From contig NC_061479.1 in NCBI RefSeq assembly GCF_022581195.2, positions 2,108,001-2,172,000 on the forward strand: a stretch of 64,000 bases of DNA, read 5' to 3'. Made by a program: the position numbers and the translations under genes. The notes under the pieces are model-generated. The model was not told where the DNA came from. It saw only the letters and a program-made list of their open reading frames with translations, and did not search any database. Below are positions 56,094 to 64,000 of the stretch, piece by piece. Position 1 is the first letter of the stretch. Every line of letters begins with the position of its first letter. Source of the stretch: Helicoverpa zea (taxonomy: Eukaryota; Arthropoda; Insecta; Lepidoptera; Noctuidae).

Positions 56094-57051
56094 TTCGGCC
56101 GTTCAGAGAATGCGTTCCTGACACCTATCAGTTAGTCACGACTAGTGATGGGCACAACATAACACTGAGTTCGTTACCGTTCCTTCAAAATGAACCGCCG
56201 CATTATTTTAAGATTATTTTCGTTTTAAATTGGCGGAATCATTTGTTTTATATTTTAGTTATTTAAGTGGAAACCAAAAAAAGGTAATATTCATATAATA
56301 AAATTGTTTTATTTATTCTTTGTTACAAGTACATTGAATTGAATGTGCGAACAGAATATTAATCAGACTCCGATTTGCTTGAGGAGGTGGTGTCTTCATC
56401 ATCATCTTCGCCTACATGTATAATTATATTATTATCAATAACAGAATCAATCCTGATATCTCGGTCTAACAAAAGCCGGGTAATCAAATAAAAACAGATC
56501 GAAAACACTTGAAAAACGTGGTCTATGCGCACGAAACGACAACGGACGACTGTTTTAGCGTCACAAAATGGCGGCCCATAACGCCATTTGGGGTTACCAT
56601 TTTTAATCTAAGTATAAAAATGCGGTTTGGTCATAGTTTTATTTTTATTTTTCATAAAAGTTATAATTAAGTCTTATAGTCCATTATTTTCCAATTCTTA
56701 AAAAGAAAATCAAAACGTATTATTTTATATTATAACTGTATAAGAACAGATTACGATACTTGCCTGTTATTTTTAGCACAGCACTACAAAATATAAACCG
56801 CTGACATAACCTTGTAATAGCGCAGTATAGATTTAGAAAAATATTGTTTACCAAGTTATTTGACACTCAGTTTGGCACAAAATTATAACATTCATTGATT
56901 ATTGATATAATAATGTTGTTTTAATGCTCCTCAATTGTTAAAACGGTAAACAACCAGCAAAAATATTTTTATCGTAACTGCAACGCCATTGCAAAGTTAC
57001 GTCGTCAGTTCAATCGCGACGTGTCAGGAACGCATTCTCTGAATGGCCGAA
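56094..57051 (-). mobile_element. 958-bp DNA transposon with 31-bp TIRs and transposase tail remnant
   Basis: ttcggccgttcagagaatgc / gcattctctgaatggccgaa at the two ends. Minus-strand codons before the TAA at 56359-56361 read VFQVFSICFYLITRLLLDRD, then an acidic end EDDDEDTTSSSKSESD, which looks like the last part of a transposase whose catalytic domain is deleted. The superfamily is not identified. Confidence 0.7.
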
Positions 57052-57237
57052 CTATAAGACGTAACAAACAGGTTTTTTTATCTATTATACTTAATATTTC
57101 TTCACAATTCGACTGTTTACTCTAGCCAAAATGCAACGTGTTCGCAATCAAATAACATTTAAAGACGATAAACTGAAAATGAGTGATGAATAGTGCAAGT
57201 GTAAAATAAGTGAAATGTATAAAAACAGTGAGTCAAA

Positions 57238-57303
57238 ATGAGTGAAAGAAACTACAATAGTTTGCCGCGTCTGAAACGGAAAGAAACATGGAGAAGAAAG
57301 GGG
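57238..57303 (+). CDS. Candidate first coding exon of an unidentified gene
   Basis: ATG in tcaaaATGAGT, then MSERNYNSLPRLKRKETWRR + KG and a good donor, GGGG|TAAGC-type (gtaagc at 57304-57309), phase 0. It is preceded by a UTR-like stretch with a very short upstream frame (atgagtgatgaatag). Basic and polar, no domain recognised. The next exon is not visible in the window, so this is a guess from start context, splice donor and codon character. Confidence 0.3.
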
Positions 57304-57432
57304 GTAAGCTGAAATGATAGTTAGTGTTGTCCGTCCAAGCCTTGGAGAATATGATTAGCGGAGGTGCCATAACGGAGAATCTCGTAAGAAAGTAGCGCGC
57401 CAAAATGCGGGTGTGGGCACGAGAAACGTTAT

Positions 57433-57645
57433 AATCATCGGCACGAATGTTGAGCTCTGACGTTCATCTGCGCAGAAATAATTTATTGGGTCCCTTTTGT
57501 GGTATGAAGTGAGGCGCGGGGGCGGGCTAAAGCGGTGATTGGCTTGCAGCGCATCGCGTCATAGCCGTCACTCGGGATTGGTTTTTTACAAATAAATCAC
57601 TTCTGCGCAGGTGAAGGTCAGCGCTCAAGATTCGTGCCGATGATT
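57433..57645 (+). mobile_element. 213-bp TIR MITE family M2, copy 2
   Basis: aatcatcggcacgaatgttg...atctgcgcagaa faces ttctgcgcaggtgaaggtca...attcgtgccgatgatt. Central part gcgggctaaagcggtgattg matches 43577-43793 reversed. Confidence 0.85.
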
Positions 57646-58807
57646 CTACTGTCTTCGCCCTTATATGCCTTCTTTGGATCATTGACAAATGGGTCAAAGA
57701 ACGCGTAATAATTGATATTTTTGGTCATACTCTTAGTAAGTATTTGAAGAAGTAGGCGCCTGACCTACCTGCATTATGGTATCTCCGCTCATCTGTCTAC
57801 TCCGTGGTCCAAGCTTTTGATGTTGTGATTGTTTTGTGGTCGTTTCACTAATTAAGATGGCTGTGTTACTAAAATTATTTGTATTTACGCTGCGTCCGAG
57901 TTCAGATATATCTTATCGAAGTTTGTAGCTACAGATTTTAATTGCCCCGAGGTCTTTTGTCACGTAACTTTGCCGCTCTGAAGTTCCGCCACAAGCATTT
58001 ATTGCTTCGCAAGTACAACAGTCTTTCCTTTAAATATTTTTTTATTGAGAGGCGTAGCGGATTGACAGACAGCTAACTTCAGTCTAGCCAAGACACAGTT
58101 TTCGTCAAATAACTATTCTGCTGCGAAGTTGGCTACGTTAGTGACATCATGATAGTCAAAATCCGATGTCATCTCGTAAGTAACATTCTTTCCAGACATA
58201 TCGATTTGACAGATCATCGTTTGCCATAAAAACTTATAATAGGATGACTCAAAGTTAAAAAAAAAATGCAGATTTCTATTATATTAAGACGCATTTTCTT
58301 CATATCTGCGAATGTTATATTTAAAGCTGAAGAGTTTGTTTGAACATGGGAACTACTGGATCAATTTGCAAAATTCCTTCAGTGTTTGATAGCTCATTTA
58401 TCGAAGAAGGTTAAACGATATTTTTTATTTGCGTACTACGATAGCTTCCAAGAACCTGTTGGCGGAAATTAGTATCTTCTATACTAATAATATGAAGAGG
58501 AATTATATAAACTGAAATATGACTGGTCTGTTTTAAAAATTCTTTCACTTTTGCGGAAATGGACATAAGCTATATTTTATCCTGGTACAGCCAGTAATTT
58601 CTGATGGGACGCAGGTGAAACCGCGGAAATACGGCTAGTTTATAGGTAAAGCTATAATGCAGAGCTAATATTGACTAGATGAGGTCACCTTATGAAATCA
58701 CCGTAGGTCAGTGTCGACCGGTGCTGGAATTTGTTTTTATACAAGTTTCTTTGATCCGACTAAAATGAATAAGGATGTTTTTATATTACATAAACTTTTA
58801 TCTTACT
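57646..58807. other. Intergenic region, no gene recognised
   Basis: AT-rich; a moth-repeat tail at 58560-58645 (taagctatattttatcctgg, aggtgaaaccgcggaaatac). If 57238-57303 is real, this is its first intron. Confidence 0.4.
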
Positions 58808-59045
58808 CATCATTTGACTAGCCTTTTCCCAACCATGTTGGGGTCGTCTTCCAGGTTTACCGTATGTATCTGAGTACCAATTCCTACCTGTACCTCTTCA
58901 ACTCGGGAAACCCTATCGTTAACCTTGTGGGAAGTCTGGTTGTCAGTCATTCTGTCTTCTAACTACCCGTTACGACTTCCAAAGATGTTCAAATAACAGC
59001 CGGGACCCACCAATTTATGCCTTCCGAAACACGGAGGAAATCGTC
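58808..59045 (-). repeat. SINE 3' half, minus strand
   Basis: ccttttcccaaccatgttgg...gtcttccagg, ctaactacccgttacgactt and acagccgggacccacc match the family tail in reverse. Confidence 0.75.
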
Positions 59046-60884
59046 ATGACAAGGTCCATAATTGTGACGACCTCTATTATTTTATATTTTCCACCCAATG
59101 TACATTATGGAATGCAATAAATGATTTGATATGATATTTAACCAAAGGTCTGACAAATACTATGCTAAAAAGCTCATCAAATTCGGTTCAGCTAAACGTG
59201 AAATATGTATACAGGTGAAACCGAGTACCTCCTCTTTAGAAGCCTATCTAAATATCTATTGACAATGGCAATAATAGACATAACTTTTGGAATGCCGTCC
59301 GCTCTAGCTATCGACCTTCCTCGCCAGATGTGAGCAGAATACTGATGTTCTACTCATATGGTTGCCTAGGCATTGTGGGGTATCTAGGCCAAGATTGGTT
59401 TTTATTAGCGCTACGAGGTTGAGCCGTTGCTGGGGCCAGGATTTGGATTGGGTAGAAATTTACGCAGTTTTGGAGACAGTTTTAAGGGAGATGTTGAATA
59501 GCTGTATTTTAGGAGTGACTTCGTATCAGAATTTCTAAACTTCGTTATCAACATAATCTAAGGTTTATAAAGGAAAAGTATAAGTTTGTTTGAATGAGCA
59601 GTTTCCACGGAATGTTGGTTCACCCCTGGCAGCAGCTAGTTCATTATTTACACTTTTCCTGGCTAAAATCCATCTTTGTTCCTTCTGACGTCCTTTATAT
59701 ACCAGGGCCTCGGTAATTCTTTTGAGCAATCTCGAAGCCCCGACAGGCGTTGGAGCACCAAGATTGCTTAAATCATGTCTATCAATGTTTATGATTGATC
59801 TGTCTCCATTCTTGTTTTTATAGACATGTCTAGTTACCACTAAACTTTTTGTGCTAGACCCATTCGTCATCTGGTTGCAATTTTTTGTTCTTTGACTCAC
59901 GTCAGCTCTTGAGGTTTTGCAGTCGCTTCCAATAATTTATCTATCTGTTGTTTTACTTCCTAGGAATTTGACATGAGTTGTATTGGGCTTATGACAAAGT
60001 TCTATTCTCCTTTGACTTTTTTTAACGACGTCAAAAATCATCAAATGACCCCTCCCGCTGTGGGTTAGCAGCGGCGAGGGACTGTCAGACTCTTACTGAC
60101 TAAAAACCGTCGTGTTCCGTCGTAGGCCTTTTATGTACCAGGGTCGCGGTAATTCGCGCGAACAATCCCGCAGCCCTGGCAGATTCTTCTTTGACTCATG
60201 TCAGGTTTTGAGATTTTCCCATTATTATATGTATCTTTTGTTTTACTTACTAAAGATAGGAATTTCATTTTCTTTGGGGTTGGCGCAATATGTCTTTGCT
60301 TCCATTCCTCACTCCCTTCTTATTCATGTCATCTTTCATTGAGATTGTTTGTATGGGGCTTATGCCAAAGTTCTATGTCTAGTAAGCAAATAAAAGATAG
60401 ATAGAATATTGAAACGGCCGTAAGTGTCCCCGGTTATTTGCAGTATTTGTGGTTTGTAGTTCTAGTCAATTGAAATCACGTTAGAATGATTTACAGTCTT
60501 AAATAAGGAAAATTGTTCATATAAATATGTATACAGGGCTTCAGTAATTTCCGCATTGAAGTAATCATAGAATAGTGTTATCGTGCCAGTAACCAAACAC
60601 GAAAGAATTCGTTGTTAAACCATACAGATAGACATGTGTTGCTGGGGAGTTTGTTCCACCACTTCTTCTTCCCAGCAAAAACACAGGAAGTCGTAAAGGG
60701 TGGTAGTTTTGGGGTTGTCTTTTATAAAGACAGTCAAAAGTGCTGATTTTCAGCCTACTCTGAATATAGTAGTAGCAGGGAAAAGGTCCAGTTTCTTGAC
60801 ATTATCCACAAATAACCCTCTCATCGGTCAGTAATTTTTGGAAATTGAACCTTTTCTTGGGTCAAATATTGTTAATATTATTTT
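59046..60884. other. Intergenic region with repeat copies
   Basis: 60010-60190 (minus) is the best copy of the ttgttcgcgcgaattaccgc family, and 59600-59770 a diverged one. 60645-60775 is copy 2 of the 42355 repeat. No host exon found. Confidence 0.5.
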
Positions 60885-61117
60885 CGGAAGGCACGTTAAA
60901 CTGTAGGTCCCGGCTGTCATTGAACATCCTTGGCAGTCGTTACGGGTAGTCAGAAGCCAGTAAGTCTGACGCCAGTCTAACCAAGAGGTATCGAGTTGCC
61001 CGGGTAACTGGGTTGAGGAGGTCAGATAGGCAGTCGCTCCTTGTAAAACACTGGTACTCAGCTGAATCCGGTTAGACTGGAAGCCGATCCCAATATAGTT
61101 GGGAAAAGGGCTTGGTG
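60885..61117 (+). repeat. SINE 3' two-thirds
   Basis: ggaaggcacgttaaactgta, gtcgttacgggtagtcagaa, ggtaactgggttgaggaggt and gttgggaaaagggcttgg. Confidence 0.85.
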
Positions 61118-61384
61118 GATGGATAGGTTACATATCGACCTGTGAAAATTTGAGTCAGAAAATTCATCAACAGTTTGATGCAAAAAATATTTGATAGATA
61201 TTCCTTGACCACGAAAAACGATTCAGAAATAATTTTAGTGGAGAGGGAAATATGAAAATAATTGATCTGAGTGTACCACTTCAAGTGGATATAAATAGTG
61301 TTTAATTTTATTTGGCTTTGACCCATTTCTCTACAATATTATTATTTTGCACTACATATGTGAAAGATACTTCGCTGCCTGTCT

Positions 61385-61565
61385 GTTCGTCTGTCACCAG
61401 GCTGCACTCATGAATCGACGTAGTTAGACGGTTATAATTTTTACTGATGATGTTTTTTTGCTATCGCTTCAATAACCAATACTGAAAACTAAAATAAAAT
61501 GAATGCTTTACATAGCTCCCATACAAAAACGTGATTTTTTTGCTCGTTTTCTAGAGGAATCCTTT
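61385..61565 (+). repeat. Fragment of the 7795-8015 repeat family
   Basis: gttcgtctgtcaccaggctg, tttactgatgatgttttttt and aataaccaatactgaaaact, in the same order as 7800-7960. Confidence 0.65.
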
Positions 61566-61573
61566 GTTTAAAG

Positions 61574-62435
61574 CAGTGGTTCTTAACCTTTTTGACATAA
61601 GGGACCACTTTAACTAAAGTTTGTCTTGCCGGGGACCACCTCATCGGTTTACCTAAATTAGCACGCACTATTTATAAAAAAAAAAATCTGAATTTTTGGG
61701 TCAGTTCTACTCAAAGCTAAACGCATGGCGGCAGTTGTGTAGGTAAGCAAATGCAAATAAAGAAAAACTTGCTTATGTAATTTCCAAATGCGCGAGCGAA
61801 GCGAGCGCGAAATTTTTATCGGACTTAAACCAAATATTACGTGAAATGTAGCCCAAACGTACTTAACTTTTTGTTTGTTGACAAATGCAAAAACAAGGGC
61901 ATATAGTTTCTGAATACGCGAGCGAAGCGAGCGCGAAATTTTTATCGGACTTAAAACAAAAATTACGTAAAATTTAGCCCAAACGTACTTAACTTTTTGT
62001 TTGTTGACAAATGCCATAATAAGGGCATATAGTTTCTGAATACGCGAGCGAAGCGAGCGCGAAATTTTTACCGGACTTCAACCAAGTATTACGTAAAATT
62101 TAGCCCAAACGTACTTAACTTTTTGTTTGCTGACAAATGCAAAAGTAAGGGTTTACAGTTCCTGAGCGAAGCAAGCGCGAAATTTTAATTATTTTTTAAG
62201 ACTCAAAACCAAAATTACGTAAAATGTAGCCCAAACATACATTTTCATGAATGGGGGGGGACTAGGTACGACACACCCGATATACGTCCATGCGAAAACC
62301 CCCGCTAGCAATTATAAGTCGATAATAATTAAGTTAGATAACGTATAGCAACGTCGCGACGCTAAGCTTCGCGGACCACTTGGAATGCCTCCAGGGACCA
62401 CCAGTGGTCCGCGGACCACCGGTTAAGAACCACTG
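61574..62435. mobile_element. Non-autonomous hAT element with perfect 8-bp target duplication
   Basis: TIRs cagtggttcttaacc / ggttaagaaccactg are perfect over 15 bp, followed by gggaccacc-rich subterminal repeats. gtttaaag at 61566-61573 is repeated exactly at 62436-62443. Interior carries a four-unit minisatellite and a terminus of MITE family M1 (gtacgacacacccgatata at 62267). No transposase. Confidence 0.92.
61750..62245 (-). repeat. Minisatellite, four ~125-bp units, inside the hAT element
   Basis: gcgagcgaagcgagcgcgaa atttttatcgg recurs at about 61792, 61917, 62043 and 62163, with ttacgtaaaatttagcccaa and gtacttaactttttgtttg in each unit. The last unit is shorter. Confidence 0.85.
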
Positions 62436-62849
62436 GTTTAAAGTAAAGTAATCTTTATTGTATTGATTGTGTTGCCATATGAGTCGGATTTCTCCGTTTT
62501 TTTGGATTTCGAAAGAGTCTTTAGATGTCCCCATCTTAAAAGAAGATGGCATACTTCCAATTTTTATTTCTTCTTACTTTTGTGCAATAAAAATAGGCTT
62601 ATGTTTAACTGATCACCAGATATAGTAACAAATAGCAGACAAAAATAGTAAATGATCACCAAAATGAAACTCGCATTTTAATGTAAAACTATAACCAAAG
62701 TTTTAACACTTTGCTATCCTATTTAAGTGAAATTACTCCAAAATAAATCATGCGTAAGCCAAAAATAGTAAATGATCACCAAAATTAGACCACCATTTTA
62801 AAGTAAGATTATAACCAAAGTTTTTAAATTCTGCTATCCTATTTAAGCA

Positions 62850-64000
62850 AAATCATCATCATCATCATCCTCCTGCCCTTATCCCAATTTCATTTGGGGT
62901 CGGCGCAGCATGTTTTCTTCTTCCATACTCCTCTATCTCCCGTCATCTCACAAGTAACATTCTTTCTTACCATATCTACTTTCACACAATCCATCCATCG
63001 TTTTTTTGGTCTTCCTCTTCCACTATATCCGTCCACGTTCATACTCATCACCTTCCTCACAACATGACTCTCATTCCTCCGCATCACATGCCCATACCAC
63101 GACAGCCGGTTTCCACGCAGTTTTTCTGATACCGGCGCCACTTTCAAACTTCCTCTTATATACTCATTCCTCACTCTATCCATTCGCGTAACTCCACACA
63201 TACCTCTTAACATTCTCATCTCTGCCGCATGCAATTGTCTTTCATTCGTCGCTTTTGTGGGCCAGCACTCTGATCCATACAAGACAGCAGGTCTGACCAT
63301 ACTCTTGTAAATTTTCCCCTTAAGTTTAAGGGGAATACGAGGGTCACAAGTTGTTCCCGTTACCTGCCGCCATTTGATCCATCCTGCGTTAATTCTGTGC
63401 GTAACTGTCCGATCTATTTCGCCATCGCCCTGAATAAGCGAACCGAGGTACCGGAAATCGGAGCAGACTGGAAGAAGTGCGTTATCAAGCGCTATGGCTT
63501 CAGGACTGGAGAGGCCGCCGAAATCGCAGAACATGTATTCGGTCTTGGTTCTGCTGATTTTTAAGCCAACATTCTCCAGTCTCTGTTGCCAACTCCCCAA
63601 TCTGCTCTGGATCTCAGGTCCGTCTTCACTAACCAGGACGATGTCGTCGGCAAACAGCATGCACCAGGGTGCCTCCTCCTGTATGTCCGCCGTCAAGGCG
63701 TCCATAATAAGCAGGAAGAGGTAAGGACTTAAAGCAGACCCTTGGTGCAGGCCCACAGCCACACTGAACTGGTCAGTATTGCCGGCCGACGATCGGACAT
63801 ACGTACAGGACTGCCTGTACATCGCACGAACTAACTCCACATACTTCCCAGGCACACCTTTCTCTTTCATGGCCCACCACAACACTTCCCGAGGCACCCT
63901 ATCATACGCTTTCTCAAGGTCAATGAACACCATGTGCAGATTCCTGTGCACACGTCTGTACTTCTCGCACAATTGGCGAAGTGCGAAGACGGCGTCCATT
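62850..64000 (-). mobile_element. RTE-clade LINE, 3' part, running off the right edge
   Basis: Its 3' end is gaccccaaatgaaattggga...gggcaggaggatgatgatga, with a short (ATG)n tail at 62850-62870, typical of RTE elements. The 5' part lies outside the window. Confidence 0.9.
62890..64000 (-). CDS. RTE retrotransposon reverse transcriptase, C-terminal part
   Basis: At least 369 uninterrupted codons of an RTE polyprotein; the N-terminal endonuclease is off the edge and the visible Met is not a true start. The RT motifs are intact: motif A FIDLEKAYDRVP (near 25-36), motif B GLHQGSALSPYLF (83-95), and the catalytic LFADD (115-119). The C-terminus has YLGSLIQGDG, SECWPTKATNERQL, RLSWYGHVMRR and RGRPKKRWMD, standard for this clade, and ends CADPK-TGA at 62890-62892. 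The same C-terminus is found, truncated, at 31803-32155. Confidence 0.9.
   Translation of the reverse strand, partial: MDAVFALRQLCEKYRRVHRNLHMVFIDLEKAYDRVPREVLWWAMKEKGVPGKYVELVRAMYRQSCTYVRSSAGNTDQFSVAVGLHQGSALSPYLFLLIMDALTADIQEEAPWCMLFADDIVLVSEDGPEIQSRLGSWQQRLENVGLKISRTKTEYMFCDFGGLSSPEAIALDNALLPVCSDFRYLGSLIQGDGEIDRTVTHRINAGWIKWRQVTGTTCDPRIPLKLKGKIYKSMVRPAVLYGSECWPTKATNERQLHAAEMRMLRGMCGVTRMDRVRNEYIRGSLKVAPVSEKLRGNRLSWYGHVMRRNESHVVRKVMSMNVDGYSGRGRPKKRWMDCVKVDMVRKNVTCEMTGDRGVWKKKTCCADPK

Overview
This is nuclear insect DNA, almost certainly lepidopteran. It is AT-rich and intron-bearing, with GT-AG exons of recognisable animal genes separated by dense transposon debris. Some of the repeats are the kind scattered through moth genomes: tRNA-derived SINEs with A and B boxes, the 'agggttccgtagcc' repeat, and 'cccgcg...gggataaaatatagcctatg' tails. 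A noctuid-like moth is an inference from repeat style only; nothing here fixes the species. I see no bacterial, CRISPR or rRNA features.

Layout. (1) 85-8644 (+): last four coding exons of sphingolipid delta-4 desaturase (DEGS1 / Drosophila ifc). Its introns hold an intact two-ORF LINE, a giant foldback repeat and a fragment of a duplicated exon. (2) 8.6-15.4 kb: 3' flank with palindromic MITEs and SINE pieces. (3) 15.7-19.3 kb (+): a second LINE with a single in-frame stop. (4) 19896-35437 (-): a complete six-exon gene for a 252-aa four-transmembrane protein, assembled here by matching splice phases. Its 9.2-kb intron carries an R4/Dong-like LINE remnant, a GC-rich palindrome and a ~147-bp higher-order satellite. 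Its last coding exon is duplicated 520 bp downstream. (5) 35998-36624 (+) and 38385-40748 (-): two convergent paralogous LIM-type zinc-finger genes. The large one is complete (six exons, 410 aa, two LIM domains). The small one is 84 aa with a decayed first finger. Two nested inverted-repeat elements lie between them. (6) 41-64 kb: no confident host gene, only one candidate first exon at 57238-57303 (+). The rest is nested DNA transposons (a three-level nest at 46077-48892), SINEs, MITEs, a hAT element with a perfect 8-bp target duplication, and an RTE LINE running off the right edge.

The host genes do not form a pathway. The desaturase makes ceramide from dihydroceramide. The four-TM protein is a membrane protein tentatively of the DUF4728/Pasiflora type. 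The LIM proteins are probably protein-interaction zinc-finger proteins of unknown role. The most notable observations are the uncharacterised divergent LIM pair, the exact terminal-exon duplication, the satellite with AAB trimer structure inside an intron, and the nested transposons whose empty site can be read from a second copy.
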